A DNA stretch of 64,000 nucleotides from an uncultured Pseudomonadota bacterium (GTDB lineage Bacteria > Pseudomonadota > Gammaproteobacteria > Steroidobacterales > Steroidobacteraceae). The notes beneath the pieces are model-generated. The model searched no databases. It was not told where the DNA came from and saw nothing but the letters and a program-made list of their open reading frames with translations. Positions 48,383 through 61,082 of this stretch are shown one piece after another. A program made the translations under genes and the position numbers. The stretch is from the NCBI GenBank assembly GCA_903868595.1, contig CAIPVV010000042.1, forward strand, positions 62,001 through 126,000, read 5' to 3'. The first letter of the stretch is position 1. Every line of letters starts with the position of its first letter.

Positions 48383-49474
48383 TCAGGCCTTGCGGCGCGC
48401 CCCGAGCTTCTTGGCGCGCTCGCGCACGTACAGCGAGTTGTGCAGCGTCGTGGTCTCGCTGCCCAGCCGGCTCTGGGGCGCCTGGGTGTGCGGCACGGAG
48501 GCCATCAGGGCTTCCACGCGCTCGCGCATGCCGGGGCCGAACTCCGGGTGCGAGAAGATCCACAGGTCGTTGCTGCGCACGCCCGCCAGCACGATGCGCC
48601 CCGCCTCCAGCGGGTCCATGCCCACGCCGATGATCTTGCGGATCATCGCCTCGTTGGCCGGCGCATCGGGGATGGCGACCTTGCCCTTCGCGTCGGCGAA
48701 GGCGGCGCTGACGTTCTTCTCCAGCTCGAAGATGTTGGTGTTGACCAGGCCCGGGCAGTACACCGAGACGCCGACGTTGGCCTTGGCCGTATCCAGTTCC
48801 GAGCGCAACGCCTCCATCATGCCGACCACGGCGAACTTCGTGGCCGTGTAGGCGCCGGCGCCGCCGCCCTCGGAGGGCAGGATGCCGCCCATCGAGGAGG
48901 TGGTCAGGACGTGACCGCCCTCGCCGTGCTTGCGGATGCGCGGCAGGAACTCGCGCACGCCGTTGAAGACGCCCGTGAGGTTGATGGCGACCGTCTGGTC
49001 GAAATCCTTGTACTCGGTCGCCGACAGCGGGCTCAGCAGGCCGATGCCGGCGTTGTTGGAGATCAGGTGGATCTTGCCGAACTTGCCCTCGATCTCATCG
49101 GCGGCGGCGCGCATGGCATCGCGGTCGATGACATTGACCTTGATCGCGTGCACGCGGTCGCGGTCGCCCTTGAACTGGGCCAGGGCGCTGTCCAGCTGGT
49201 CCTCGCGGATGTAGCCGATGACCACCTTCATGCCGGCCTCATGGAACACGCGGGCCTGTCCCAGGCCGATGCCGCTGGAGCCGCCGGTGATGAAGGCGAC
49301 CTTGCCGGCGACGTCCTTCAGCGGGGCGGCAGCGGCCGGCGCGGCAGCAGCGGCGGGCGCCTGCTGGGCCACGGCAGAGGAGCCGGCGAGGGCGGCGAGG
49401 GAGGCCGCACCGGTGGTGAGCGCCAGGCGCTCCAGGAATCGGCGACGATCAAGACCCGAATCTTCAATGGACAT
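48383..49474 (-). CDS. Short-chain dehydrogenase/reductase with twin-arginine-type N-terminus
   Basis: A 363-residue protein. Residues 10-36 look like a Tat export signal (DRRRFLERLALTTGAASLAA then LAGSSAVAQ), followed by an Ala/Pro-rich spacer. The SDR domain has nucleotide motif ITGGSSGIG (62-70), NNAG (140-143), catalytic Ser in TTSSMGG, and YxxxK as Y209/K213 (AYTATK). The C-terminus is Lys/Arg-rich. SDRs use NAD(P)H, which is not available in the periplasm, so a Tat signal is odd; glucose-fructose-oxidoreductase-like enzymes that carry their cofactor out are one precedent. Start 49474 is the natural one, giving MSIEDSGLDRRRFLERL. Substrate unknown. Confidence 0.88.
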   Translation of the reverse strand: MSIEDSGLDRRRFLERLALTTGAASLAALAGSSAVAQQAPAAAAAPAAAAPLKDVAGKVAFITGGSSGIGLGQARVFHEAGMKVVIGYIREDQLDSALAQFKGDRDRVHAIKVNVIDRDAMRAAADEIEGKFGKIHLISNNAGIGLLSPLSATEYKDFDQTVAINLTGVFNGVREFLPRIRKHGEGGHVLTTSSMGGILPSEGGGAGAYTATKFAVVGMMEALRSELDTAKANVGVSVYCPGLVNTNIFELEKNVSAAFADAKGKVAIPDAPANEAMIRKIIGVGMDPLEAGRIVLAGVRSNDLWIFSHPEFGPGMRERVEALMASVPHTQAPQSRLGSETTTLHNSLYVRERAKKLGARRKA

Positions 49475-49509
49475 GTGTACTGCTCTCCGCGGAATTGGAT
49501 CGGCCCATG

Positions 49510-49710
49510 CTACACCGCCGCTTGCGTCGAGTGCCCGGGCCTGCGGATCCTCAGGCAGGTCATCGGCTGGCCGGGCGCCCGGCTGATCCTCACCGCCTGC
49601 CCGTGGCGCAACGGCAGGGGCTCGGCGTGCTGCGTGCGCCACAGCCGCTCCCAGGGTGCCGGGCCCTCGGCCGCGCTGAACCTGACCTGGATGGGCATCG
49701 GCACGGTCAT
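49510..49710 (-). CDS. Small hypothetical protein coupled to the DNA glycosylase gene
   Basis: A 66-residue frame whose ATG overlaps the stop of the upstream deoxyinosine-glycosylase gene (ATGA). It reads MPIQVRFSAAEGPAPWERLW, then RTQHAEPLPLRHGQAVRISR, and ends HSTQAAV. There is no signal peptide or membrane helix, and I recognise no family. The stop-start overlap and the absence of any better gene in this gap support it, but the length is short and high-GC DNA gives chance frames. Confidence 0.4.
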   Translation of the reverse strand: MTVPMPIQVRFSAAEGPAPWERLWRTQHAEPLPLRHGQAVRISRAPGQPMTCLRIRRPGHSTQAAV

Positions 49711-50231
49711 GCTGTGGCAGCGGGCGCGGCCCGCCAAGTCAGGCGCTGCCAGGCGGCAAGCTTGGTGGCGCGCGCGATGCTGGCATTGGCCGGGCTCGTC
49801 GACGGCAGGGCAAGGTAAGTCAGCGGCTGCGCGCGCGGCGCCAGGCGCGGCGGGATGCGCTGGGCAAAGAGGCGCTGCGCCGTGGCGCCGTTGAAGGCGA
49901 TCGCCTCCAGGCTGGGGTGGGTGTCGATGAGCTGCGCGACGTCGTTGTAGCGCAGCGTCGCGAGCTGGATCGCCGCGTCCAGGCTGCCCGGGCGCGTCGC
50001 CTCCTGCACCACGTCCCACACGGCGACGCCGCCCTGCGTGAGGAGCGCGCAGCGCTGCGCATAGGGCAGGGCGCGCGCGACGCCGAACAGGGACTCCATG
50101 AAGTCCCAGAACAGGTTGCGCGGATGGGCGTAGTACTGCCCGGCGGCCAGCGAGGCGCTGCCCGGGAGGCTGCCCAGGATCAGCAGGCGGGGGTGGGATC
50201 CCAGCAGCGGCGGGAAGGACCTAGGCCGCAT
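49707..50231 (-). CDS. DNA-deoxyinosine glycosylase
   Basis: A 174-residue protein of the UDG superfamily. The active-site loop is [20 protein letters not shown] (17-36), followed by [26 protein letters not shown] and the closing loop [10 protein letters not shown] fit the hypoxanthine (deoxyinosine) glycosylase branch, which removes deaminated adenine from DNA. The start at 50231 overlaps the end of folE2 by 11 bases, so translation is coupled to that gene. Specificity is by family resemblance. Confidence 0.85.
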   Translation of the reverse strand: MRPRSFPPLLGSHPRLLILGSLPGSASLAAGQYYAHPRNLFWDFMESLFGVARALPYAQRCALLTQGGVAVWDVVQEATRPGSLDAAIQLATLRYNDVAQLIDTHPSLEAIAFNGATAQRLFAQRIPPRLAPRAQPLTYLALPSTSPANASIARATKLAAWQRLTWRAAPAATA

Positions 50232-51039
50232 CCTTGTCGCGCTCGATCAGCGCGTAGGCCGAGTGGTTGTGGATGGACTCGAAGTTCTCCGTCTCCACCA
50301 CGTACGCGGCGACGCGATCCTCCTTGTTCAGGCGCCCGGCGACGTCGCGGATGATGTCTTCCACGAACTTCGGGTTGTCATAGGCGCGCTCGGTCACGTA
50401 CTTCTCGTCCGGGCGCTTCAGGATGCCGTACACCTCGCAGGAGGCCTCCTGCTCGGCGATGTCGATCAGGTCCTCGATCCACAGGTGAGCGCGCAGCTTG
50501 GCGCGGATCGTGATGTGCGAGCGCTGGTTGTGCGCGCCGTAGTCGGAGATCTTCTTGGAGCAGGGGCACAGGCTCGTGACCGGCACGACCACGCGTACCC
50601 ACATCTGCACCTGGCCGTCGCGCACCTCGCCGATGAGGCTCGCCTGGTAGTCCATCAGGCTCTCCACGCCGGAGACCGGCGCCTTCTTCATCACGAAGAA
50701 GGAGAAGTTCATCTCGATGTGGCCGGCCGTGGCATCCAGGCGCTGCGTCATCTCCGCCAGCATGCTGCCGAAGGACTCCACCGAGATCTCCCGCTCGCGG
50801 TGCAGGATCTCCACGAAGCGCGACATGTGCGTGCCCTTGAAGTTGTGCGGCAGCTGCACGTACATCGCGAAGGTGGCCACGGTGTGCTGCTCGCCGGCCG
50901 AGCGGTCCTTGAGCCGCACCGGGTGGCGGATGTCCTTGATCCCCACGCGGTTGATGGGCAGGCGGCGCGTATCCGGGCGGCCCTGGACGTCCTCGATCGG
51001 GGCGGGCGCCGCGGCGCGTGTGACGGCGGGGGTTCTCAT
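50221..51039 (-). CDS. folE2: GTP cyclohydrolase IB (FolE2)
   Basis: A 272-residue metal enzyme that makes dihydroneopterin triphosphate from GTP for folate and queuosine. It is the isoform that does not need zinc. Start 51039 gives [20 protein letters not shown]. Motifs are [30 protein letters not shown], and the metal cysteine and neighbours in [20 protein letters not shown]. In several proteobacteria folE2 is under Zur control when a zinc-dependent FolE exists elsewhere; I see no clear Zur site. It follows dxs by 50 bases and overlaps the deoxyinosine glycosylase gene. Confidence 0.95.
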   Translation of the reverse strand: MRTPAVTRAAAPAPIEDVQGRPDTRRLPINRVGIKDIRHPVRLKDRSAGEQHTVATFAMYVQLPHNFKGTHMSRFVEILHREREISVESFGSMLAEMTQRLDATAGHIEMNFSFFVMKKAPVSGVESLMDYQASLIGEVRDGQVQMWVRVVVPVTSLCPCSKKISDYGAHNQRSHITIRAKLRAHLWIEDLIDIAEQEASCEVYGILKRPDEKYVTERAYDNPKFVEDIIRDVAGRLNKEDRVAAYVVETENFESIHNHSAYALIERDKDAA

Positions 51040-51062
51040 CAAGGCAATGTACGGGCGGGGGT

Positions 51063-51083
51063 CAGGCGGTTCAACCCCGCCTG
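51063..51083 (-). terminator. Hairpin between dxs and folE2
   Basis: CAGGCGG (51063-51069) pairs with CCGCCTG (51077-51083) over a 7-base loop, between the dxs stop and the folE2 start on the minus strand. It could attenuate read-through or structure the folE2 leader. No T-tract follows. Confidence 0.3.
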
Positions 51084-51089
51084 GGGGGG

Positions 51090-52991
51090 CTACAGCCCCG
51101 CGACCGAGCGCGAGGCCGCCGCGGTGAGGGTTTCCCACCAGCCCGTGACGCGCGTCACGATGCCGGCCGTGTCCAGGCCTGCCGCCTGCAGGCAGTCCTC
51201 GCGCGAGCCGTGCTCGATGAAGCGGTCCGGGATGCCCAGGTGCAGGCGCGGCACCAGCACCTGCGCCGCGTCCAGCACCTCGCTGACCGCGCTGCCGGCG
51301 CCGCCGGCCACGGCGTTCTCCTCCACCGTCACGATCGCGCGCGAGCGCAGTGCAAGCCGGAGGATCGCCTCCTCATCCAGCGGCTTGACGAAGCGCATGT
51401 CCAGCACCGTGGCGTCGAGCCGCTCGGCGGCGAGCAGCGCCGCCTGCAGCAGCGTGCCGAAGGCCAGGATCGCCAGGCCGCTGCGGCCCTCGCGGCGCTG
51501 GACCGCACGGCCCACCGGCAGGGCGGCCATCTCCTGCGCGATGGGCGCCCCGGTGCCCAGTCCGCGCGGGTAGCGCACGACCGACGGCTGCTTGAGCGTC
51601 GTGCCGGTGAAGAGCATCTGGCGGCACTCGTTCTCATCCGACGGCGCCATGATGACGAGGTTGGGGATGCAGCGCAGGAAGCTCAGGTCGTAGCTGCCCT
51701 GGTGGGTCGCGCCGTCGCCCCCGACCAGTCCCGCGCGGTCCAGCGCGAACAGCACGGGCAGGTTCTGCAGCGCCACGTCGTGGATCAGCTGGTCGTAGCC
51801 GCGCTGCAGGAACGTGGAGTAGATCGCCACGACCGGCAGCAGCCCCTCGCAGGCCAGGCCCGCGGCGAAGGTAACGGCGTGCTGCTCGGCGATCGCGACG
51901 TCGTAGTAGCGGTCGGGGAAGCGGCGCGAGTACTCCACCATCCCCGAGCCCTCGCGCATCGCCGGCGTGATGGCCACGATGCGCTCATCCAGCGCGGCGA
52001 TGTCGCACAGCCAGCTGCCGAAGATCTGCGAGTAGCTGGGTCCGGTGGTCTTTTCCTTGAAGATCGTGCCGCTGCTCGGGTCGAACGGACCGGGCCCGTG
52101 CCACTTGATCGGATCGGCCTCGGCCGGCGCGTAGCCCTTGCCCTTGGTCGTGATGACGTGCAGGAACTGCGGGCCCTTCAAGCTGCGGATGTTCTTCAGC
52201 GCGCCGACCAGCGCGCCCAGGTCATGGCCGTCGATCGGCCCGATGTAGTTGAAGCCCATCTCCTCGAACAGCGTGCCGGGCAGCATCATGCCCTTGACGT
52301 GTTCCTCGGAGCGGCGGGCGAGCTCGCGCATCGTGGGCAGGTGGCTGAGGACCTTCTTGCCCCCCTCGCGCAGCGTGGAGTACATGCGGCCCGCCAGCAG
52401 GCGCGCGAAGTACTGCGACAGCGCGCCCACGCCCTCGGAGATCGACATGTCGTTGTCGTTGAGGATGACCAGCAGGTTGGCGGGCAGCGTGCCGGCGTGG
52501 TTCAGCGCCTCAAACGCCATGCCGCCGCTCATCGCCCCGTCGCCGATCACCGCCACCGCGTGGCGCTGCTCGCCCTTGCGCTGGGCGGCGATCGCCATGC
52601 CCAGGGCGGCGCTGATGGAGGTGCTGGAGTGGCCGGTGCCGAAGGTGTCGTAGGGGCTCTCGGCGCGGTTGGGGAAGGGGGCCAGCCCGCCCTTCTGCTT
52701 GATGCTGCCCAGCTGCTCGCGCCGACCGGTCAGCACCTTGTGCGGGTAGGCCTGGTGGCCCACGTCCCAGACGATGCGGTCGTACGGCGTGTTGAAGACG
52801 TGGTGCAGGGCGATCGTGAGCTCCACCGTGCCCAGGCCCGCCGCGAAATGGCCGCCGCGGGTGCTCACCGTCTGGATCAGGAACTCGCGCAGCTCCGCGG
52901 CGAGCTGCGTGAGCTCGGCCGTGGACAACCCGTGCAGGTCGGCAGGCGATTCAATACTGTCGAGCAACGTGGTGCGCACCGGTCCGGCCAT
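51090..52991 (-). CDS. dxs: 1-deoxy-D-xylulose-5-phosphate synthase
   Basis: A 633-residue thiamine-diphosphate enzyme, the first step of the MEP isoprenoid pathway. The N-terminal domain has [20 protein letters not shown], the thiamine-binding [18 protein letters not shown] and LNDNDMSIS. The central domain has [20 protein letters not shown] with the catalytic glutamate, then [20 protein letters not shown]. The C-terminal domain ends in a short alanine-rich tail. It lies 24 bases after ispA, as in many gammaproteobacteria (xseB-ispA-dxs). Confidence 0.97.
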   Translation of the reverse strand: MAGPVRTTLLDSIESPADLHGLSTAELTQLAAELREFLIQTVSTRGGHFAAGLGTVELTIALHHVFNTPYDRIVWDVGHQAYPHKVLTGRREQLGSIKQKGGLAPFPNRAESPYDTFGTGHSSTSISAALGMAIAAQRKGEQRHAVAVIGDGAMSGGMAFEALNHAGTLPANLLVILNDNDMSISEGVGALSQYFARLLAGRMYSTLREGGKKVLSHLPTMRELARRSEEHVKGMMLPGTLFEEMGFNYIGPIDGHDLGALVGALKNIRSLKGPQFLHVITTKGKGYAPAEADPIKWHGPGPFDPSSGTIFKEKTTGPSYSQIFGSWLCDIAALDERIVAITPAMREGSGMVEYSRRFPDRYYDVAIAEQHAVTFAAGLACEGLLPVVAIYSTFLQRGYDQLIHDVALQNLPVLFALDRAGLVGGDGATHQGSYDLSFLRCIPNLVIMAPSDENECRQMLFTGTTLKQPSVVRYPRGLGTGAPIAQEMAALPVGRAVQRREGRSGLAILAFGTLLQAALLAAERLDATVLDMRFVKPLDEEAILRLALRSRAIVTVEENAVAGGAGSAVSEVLDAAQVLVPRLHLGIPDRFIEHGSREDCLQAAGLDTAGIVTRVTGWWETLTAAASRSVAGL

Positions 52992-53015
52992 GGGGGAGCA
53001 GTCTACACCGCAGCC

Positions 53016-53930
53016 CTAGTGGCTGCGGTCCACGACGAAGTGCGCCAGGGCCTCCAGGGAGGCGGCGCGCGCACCCAGCGGGGCCAGGCTCGCGATCGCG
53101 TTGTCGCGGGCCTGGGCGGCCCGCGCCCGGGCCTGTTCGAGCCCCAGCAGGCTCGGGTAGGTCGGCTTGTCGCGGGCGGCATCGGCCCCGACCTGTTTGC
53201 CGATCGTGGCCACGTCGCCCGTGACGTCCAGGATGTCGTCCTGGATCTGGAAGGCCAGGCCCAGCTCCGCGCCGAAGCGGGAGAGCGCCTGGAATTCGGC
53301 GCCCGGGCCCACCTGGGCCGTGACCGCCCCCAGCAGCACGCTTGCGCGGATCAGCGCCCCGGTCTTGGAGCGGTGCATTTTTTCCAGTTCCGGCAGGGTC
53401 AGGGGACGCCCGACGGCCTCCAGGTCAATGGCCTGGCCGCCGGCCATGCCGGCCGTGCCGATGCCCTGGGCCAGCACCCGCAGCCCCAAAAGCCGCGCCT
53501 CGGCGCTCACGCCGGGCGAGTCGTCCTCGGCGATGAGGCCGAAGGCCAGCGCCTGCAGCGCATCGCCCACCAGCACCGCCGTGCCCTCGTCGAAGGCCTT
53601 GTGGCAGGTCGGGCGGCCACGGCGCAGGTCATCATCGTCCATCGCCGGCAGGTCATCGTGCACGAGGCTGTAGGCGTGGATCAGCTCCACCGCGGCGGCC
53701 GGCGCATCCAGTGCCTGAAGGCTTGCGCCCAGGGCGGACCCGGCGCAGTAGACGAGGATCGGGCGCAGGCGCTTGCCACCGCCCAGCACGCTGTAGCGCA
53801 TGGCCTGCAGCAGCCGCGGCGTGCCCGGATCCTCCAGCCGCAGGTAGCGATCCAGCATCTGCTCGGACCGCTCCCGGTAGCGCTGAATATCCACCGCCAG
53901 GTCGCCAGGCGTCCCGGCCTTATTCATCAT
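53016..53930 (-). CDS. ispA: Polyprenyl (farnesyl) diphosphate synthase
   Basis: A 304-residue prenyltransferase that builds farnesyl diphosphate from IPP and DMAPP. The first aspartate-rich motif is LVHDDLPAMDDDDLRRG, the second is FQIQDDILDVTGD, and GGKRLRPILVYCAG lies before them. LLGLEQARARAAQ and SLEALAHFVVDRSH close the protein. ATG at 53930 (or 53927) overlaps the end of xseB. With dxs next to it, it joins both ends of isoprenoid supply. Confidence 0.95.
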   Translation of the reverse strand: MMNKAGTPGDLAVDIQRYRERSEQMLDRYLRLEDPGTPRLLQAMRYSVLGGGKRLRPILVYCAGSALGASLQALDAPAAAVELIHAYSLVHDDLPAMDDDDLRRGRPTCHKAFDEGTAVLVGDALQALAFGLIAEDDSPGVSAEARLLGLRVLAQGIGTAGMAGGQAIDLEAVGRPLTLPELEKMHRSKTGALIRASVLLGAVTAQVGPGAEFQALSRFGAELGLAFQIQDDILDVTGDVATIGKQVGADAARDKPTYPSLLGLEQARARAAQARDNAIASLAPLGARAASLEALAHFVVDRSH

Positions 53931-54195
53931 CACCGTCCAGGCTGGCCGCCTCGGCGCTGAAGTCCCGCGTACGCGTCTCGGCGCCGTCCTTCAGCAGGAT
54001 CTCCACCTTCTGCTGCGCGGCCGAGAGCGCCGTCTGGCAGTGGCGCGTCAGCGCCACGCCGCGCTCGAAGCTGCGCAGCGCGTCCTCCAGCTGCAGGTCG
54101 CCCCGCTCCAGGCGCTCCACGAGCGCCTCCAGCTCCTCGAGGGAGGCCTCAAAGTCGGGGGCCGGTTCGGCTTCTGCGGGGGTCTTGCGCGCCAT
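53920..54195 (-). CDS. xseB: Exodeoxyribonuclease VII small subunit
   Basis: A 91-residue helical protein. Start 54195 gives MARKTPAEAEPAPDFEASLE. The family core ELEALVERLERGDLQLEDAL and SFERGVALTRHCQTALSAAQ follows, with VEILLKDG near the end. XseB wraps around XseA to form the single-strand-specific exonuclease VII. The xseA gene is not in this window. It heads the minus-strand xseB-ispA-dxs group. Confidence 0.94.
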   Translation of the reverse strand: MARKTPAEAEPAPDFEASLEELEALVERLERGDLQLEDALRSFERGVALTRHCQTALSAAQQKVEILLKDGAETRTRDFSAEAASLDGDDE

Positions 54196-54660
54196 AGGTA
54201 TCCCGGTGGAAAACGGACTCAACGAGGTCAGCGCCCGACACGTTATACAGGCCGGGCGGAGGAGTCCAACGCTGGTTGACGCTCCCTGCGGGGCAAGTCT
54301 AGAGTCTGCGCCGCCTCGAGTCTGCCTCCGGCGCCGCGCCCTTTGCGCGGGCCACCGGGAGATACCGCTGAAGCTGACGGCCGACGACCTGCAGAGCCTG
54401 GAGAGTGATGCGAACTCGCAGGGCGCGCTGCGCCTGCGCCTCGCGGCGCTGCGTGGCGGGGGCTCGCGCTGTCTGCTGCGGCTGGCCGGTTGCGCGCCGG
54501 CGGGGCTTGTGCATTTCCTGCGCTTTGCGCTGACACCTGCGATGATTGGCGCCCTGCCGACGGGCGCCGGTCTAGCCGCTGGCGTCGACCACCCGGCCTG
54601 CCGCCACGGGGTCGACCCCGTTCCCCACCAGAGTCCTAACGCCCTTACGGCTGATTTCGA
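54196..54660. other. Divergent region between xseB and parE
   Basis: This 465-base region must carry the promoters for xseB (minus) and parE (plus). It holds a hairpin GGCGCCC (54548-54554) / GGGCGCC (54562-54568) and a plus-strand open frame listed separately. I see no clear promoter boxes. Confidence 0.4.
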
Positions 54661-54664
54661 ATGA
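54368..54664 (+). CDS. Possible short ORF overlapping the parE start
   Basis: A frame of about 98 codons whose TGA overlaps the parE ATG (ATGA). The first part looks protein-like (LKLTADDLQSLESDANSQGA, GLVHFLRFALTPAMIG); the second half is less so. There is no ATG at the beginning; CTG at 54368 behind GGGAG is the best start, and an ATG occurs only at 54542. I know no family. It may be a leader ORF, a decayed gene or chance. Confidence 0.22.
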   Translation: MKLTADDLQSLESDANSQGALRLRLAALRGGGSRCLLRLAGCAPAGLVHFLRFALTPAMIGALPTGAGLAAGVDHPACRHGVDPVPHQSPNALTADFE

Positions 54665-56553
54665 CACCGACCTATAGCGCATCAGATATCGAAGTCCTCT
54701 CCGGCCTCGACCCCGTCCGGCGGCGTCCGGGCATGTACACGGAGACCACGCGTCCCAACCACCTCGCCCACGAGGTCATCGACAACAGCGTCGATGAGGC
54801 GCTGGCCGGCCACTGCAACGAGATCAGCCTCGTGCTGCACAAGGACGGCTCGATCTCCGTGGCCGACAACGGCCGCGGCATGCCGGTGGACATCCATCCC
54901 AAGGAGAAAGTGAGCGGCGTGGAGCTGATCCTCACGCGCCTGCACGCGGGCGGGAAGTTCTCCGATACCGCCTACAGCTTCTCCGGCGGCCTGCACGGCG
55001 TCGGCGTGTCGGTGGTGAACGCGCTCTCGCGACAGCTGGAATGCTGGGTACGGCGCGGCGGCAAGGAATACAACATCGGCTTTCGCGATGGCCACATCGC
55101 CTCGAAGCTTGAGGAGATCGGCACCGTTGCCAAGAACAACAGCGGCACGACGGTGCGCTTCTGGCCGGACCCGAAGTTCTTCGACACCGACAAGTTCCAG
55201 GTCTCCGACCTCCGGCACACGCTCAAGGCCAAGGCCGTGCTGTGCCCGGGCCTTCGGGTCAAGTTCGAGAACGAGGCGACGGGCGAGAAGGAGGAGTGGT
55301 TCTACACCGGTGCGCTCAGCGAGTACCTGCTGGAGCAGCTGGGCAGCGTCGAGCGCCTGCCCAGGGAGCCGCTGACCGGCAAGGGCGGCTCGGCCCATGA
55401 CTCGGTCGAGTGGGCGCTGGCCTGGGCGCCGGACATGACGCAGGCCGTGGCCGAGAGCTACGTGAACCTGATCCCGACCTCCGGCGGTGGTACGCACGTC
55501 AACGGCCTGCGCGGCGGCGTGTGCGCGGCGGTGCGCGAGTTCGCCGAGTTCAGGAACCTTTTGCCGCGCGGCGTGAAGCTCTCCCCCGAGGACATCTGGA
55601 GCGGGGTGTCCTTCGTGCTGTCGATGAAGCTGCGCGAGCCGCAGTTCGCCGGCCAGACCAAGGAGCGCCTGGGCTCGCGCGAGGCGGCGGCGCTGGTGGA
55701 AGGCTACGCCCGCGACAGCACGGCGCTGTGGCTCAACCAGCACCCGGATTCCGGCGAGAAGATCGCCGCCTTTGCGATCTCCAACGCGCAGGACCGCATC
55801 AAGGCCGCGCAAAAGGTCACGCGCAAGCGCGCCGTGGCGGGCCCCGCCCTGCCGGGCAAGCTGGCCGATTGCACCAACCAGGACCCCAAGCGCTCCGAGC
55901 TCTTCCTGGTCGAGGGCGACTCGGCCGGTGGCTCCGCGCGACAGGCGCGGGATCGTGCCACCCAGGCCGTCATGCCCCTGCGCGGCAAGATCCTGAACAC
56001 CTGGGAGCTGGAGCACGGCCAGGTGGCTGCCTCCGAGGAAGTGCACAACATCAGCATCGCGATCGGCGTGGACCCGGGTTCGGCCGACATCTCGGAGCTG
56101 CGCTACCACAAGATCTGCATCCTCGCGGACGCCGACTCCGACGGCCAGCACATCGCCACGCTGCTCTGCGCGCTGTTCCTGCGCCACTTCCGCCCGCTGG
56201 TGGCCAACGGCCACGTGTTCGTCGCCATGCCGCCCCTGTACCGCATCGACGCGGGCAAGCAGGTGAGCTATGCGCTGGATGACGCCGAGCGCGACGCCTT
56301 CCTGCAGAAGCTCTCCGCCGAGCGCAGCCGCGTCAAGCCGGTGGTGACGCGCTTCAAGGGCCTGGGGGAGATGTCGCCGCTGCAGCTTCGCGAGACCACC
56401 ATGGACCCGCCGACGCGCCGCCTCGTGCAGCTCACGGTGGAGGCCAAGGACGATACCGAACAGCTCATGGACATGCTGCTGGCCAAGAAGCGCGCGGGCG
56501 ACCGCCGCGACTGGCTCGAGCAGAAAGGCAACCTTGCCGACGTGCAAGTCTGA
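54661..56553 (+). CDS. parE: DNA topoisomerase IV subunit B
   Basis: A 630-residue ATPase subunit of the enzyme that separates daughter chromosomes. The GHKL ATPase domain has RRRPGMYTETTRPNHLAHEV, IDNSVDEALAGHCNEI and GGLHGVGVSVVNALS. The transducer has PTSGGGTHVNGLRGGV. The TOPRIM domain has EGDSAGGS (from E418) and the magnesium site DADSD (D490, D492, D494). The length and the absence of the large GyrB insert mark it as ParE. parC follows 18 bases later, as expected. Confidence 0.96.
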   Translation: MTPTYSASDIEVLSGLDPVRRRPGMYTETTRPNHLAHEVIDNSVDEALAGHCNEISLVLHKDGSISVADNGRGMPVDIHPKEKVSGVELILTRLHAGGKFSDTAYSFSGGLHGVGVSVVNALSRQLECWVRRGGKEYNIGFRDGHIASKLEEIGTVAKNNSGTTVRFWPDPKFFDTDKFQVSDLRHTLKAKAVLCPGLRVKFENEATGEKEEWFYTGALSEYLLEQLGSVERLPREPLTGKGGSAHDSVEWALAWAPDMTQAVAESYVNLIPTSGGGTHVNGLRGGVCAAVREFAEFRNLLPRGVKLSPEDIWSGVSFVLSMKLREPQFAGQTKERLGSREAAALVEGYARDSTALWLNQHPDSGEKIAAFAISNAQDRIKAAQKVTRKRAVAGPALPGKLADCTNQDPKRSELFLVEGDSAGGSARQARDRATQAVMPLRGKILNTWELEHGQVAASEEVHNISIAIGVDPGSADISELRYHKICILADADSDGQHIATLLCALFLRHFRPLVANGHVFVAMPPLYRIDAGKQVSYALDDAERDAFLQKLSAERSRVKPVVTRFKGLGEMSPLQLRETTMDPPTRRLVQLTVEAKDDTEQLMDMLLAKKRAGDRRDWLEQKGNLADVQV

Positions 56554-56571
56554 ACCTAGCCGGGACCCATC

Positions 56572-59654
<3,083 letters not shown>

Positions 59655-59688
59655 TGCGCTGGCGGAGCGGCGCCGGGCGCGGGGTGGC

Positions 59689-60342
59689 GTGAATTTTCTC
59701 GATATCCTCGCGCTGCTGGCGCGGGGCGCAGGCTACACCGTGCTGGTCACGCTGGCCTGCAGCGCCACGGGCCTGATCGTGGGGCTGGCGATAGCCACCC
59801 TGCGACGCCTGCGCCTGCCGGTGGTCCTGCCGCTGCTGGACGTCTACACCTATGTCTTTCGCGGCATCCCGGTGCTGGTGCTGCTGTTCATCGTGTACTT
59901 CGGCCTGCCGGGGATCGGACTGAAGGTGCCGCCCCTGCTGTCAATGGTGCTAAGCCTGGGTCTGATCGCCGGCGCCTACCTGGCAGAGGTGTTCCGCGGC
60001 GCGCTGGAGTCGGTCGACGCGGCGGAAATCCTCGCTGCGCAAGCATCAGGCCTGGGGCGCCTGCAGGTGCTGGCGCTGATCGAGCTGCCACAGATGCTGC
60101 GCTTTGCCGTGCCTGGAATGGTCAATGAGTTCACCACCGTGCTCAAGTACTCGCCGTTCGCCTACACGGTAGGCCTGCCGGAAATCACCAAGCAGGCGAC
60201 GACCCTGACAGCGACCACTCAGCGCGGCCTGGAGATTTACCTGGCCGTGGGCCTGATGTATTTCGCCGTCTTTCGCATCCTGCTGATTGCGGTGCGCTGG
60301 ATTGAGCGGCGCTACCGGGTACCGGGAATGGTGCCTGCGTGA
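59689..60342 (+). CDS. Amino-acid ABC transporter permease (HisM/GlnP type)
   Basis: A 217-residue inner-membrane permease, starting at GTG 59689. Hydrophobic segments include YTVLVTLACSATGLIVGLAI and VLVLLFIVYFGLPGIGLKVP. The coupling loop has AEVFRGALESVDAAEILAAQ then ASGLGRLQVLALIELPQMLR. It is of the His/Glu/Gln/Arg permease family. Its stop overlaps the ATPase start (GTGA), so the pair is coupled. It likely forms a heterodimer with the second permease. Confidence 0.93.
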   Translation: MNFLDILALLARGAGYTVLVTLACSATGLIVGLAIATLRRLRLPVVLPLLDVYTYVFRGIPVLVLLFIVYFGLPGIGLKVPPLLSMVLSLGLIAGAYLAEVFRGALESVDAAEILAAQASGLGRLQVLALIELPQMLRFAVPGMVNEFTTVLKYSPFAYTVGLPEITKQATTLTATTQRGLEIYLAVGLMYFAVFRILLIAVRWIERRYRVPGMVPA

Positions 60343-61082
60343 GCCCGGTGCCGCTGATCCAGGTGCGCGAGCTGGTCAAGGACTTCGACGGCCAGCGCGT
60401 GCTGGCGGGCGTGAACCTGGACATCATGGAAGGGGGCATCAAGGTGGTGATGGGGCCCTCCGGCTGCGGCAAGTCCACGCTGTTGCGCTGCCTGAACCGC
60501 CTGGTGGAGCCCACGTCCGGTACGATCCATTTGCGCGGCCAGCTGGTAACCGGTGCCGGGGTGGATGTGCGGGCGCTGCGCCAGGGCATCGGCTTTGTGT
60601 TCCAGCAGTTCGCGCTGTACCGGCATCTCACGGTGCTGGACAACGTGAGCCTGGCGCTGCGAAAGCTGCGCGGGATGCGCCGCCTGGAGGCGGAGCAGAA
60701 GGCGATGTACGAGCTGGCCCGCCTCGATATGGCGGCGCATCGGGACAAGTACCCCGGGCAGATATCCGGCGGGCAGAAGCAGCGCGTGGCGCTGGCCCGT
60801 GCGCTGGCCATGGACCCTGCCGTGGTGGTGATGGATGAGCCGACCTCGGCGCTGGATCCGCTGCTGACCCGCGAGGTCGCGCAGCTCATCCAGCGGCTGC
60901 ATGGCGAGAAGGTGACGCTGCTGTGCGTCACCCACGACGTGCTGCTGGCGCGCAGCATCACCGAACAGGTGGTGTTCCTGGATCGGGGGGTGGTGCGGGC
61001 GGAGGGCAGCATCGAGCACCTCTCCAGCGCTCATCCGGATGCGCTGATCCGCGACTTCTTCGGGCGCGAGTCCGGCGCATGA
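60339..61082 (+). CDS. Amino-acid ABC transporter ATP-binding protein
   Basis: A 247-residue ATPase, starting at GTG 60339. Walker A is GPSGCGKST (39-47), the Q-loop is at Q90 (VFQQF), signature ISGGQKQR (142-149), Walker B VVVMDEP (162-168), and the switch histidine is in CVTHDVLLAR. Features match GlnQ/HisP-type ATPases. It overlaps both neighbouring permease genes by four bases. Confidence 0.94.
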   Translation: MSPVPLIQVRELVKDFDGQRVLAGVNLDIMEGGIKVVMGPSGCGKSTLLRCLNRLVEPTSGTIHLRGQLVTGAGVDVRALRQGIGFVFQQFALYRHLTVLDNVSLALRKLRGMRRLEAEQKAMYELARLDMAAHRDKYPGQISGGQKQRVALARALAMDPAVVVMDEPTSALDPLLTREVAQLIQRLHGEKVTLLCVTHDVLLARSITEQVVFLDRGVVRAEGSIEHLSSAHPDALIRDFFGRESGA

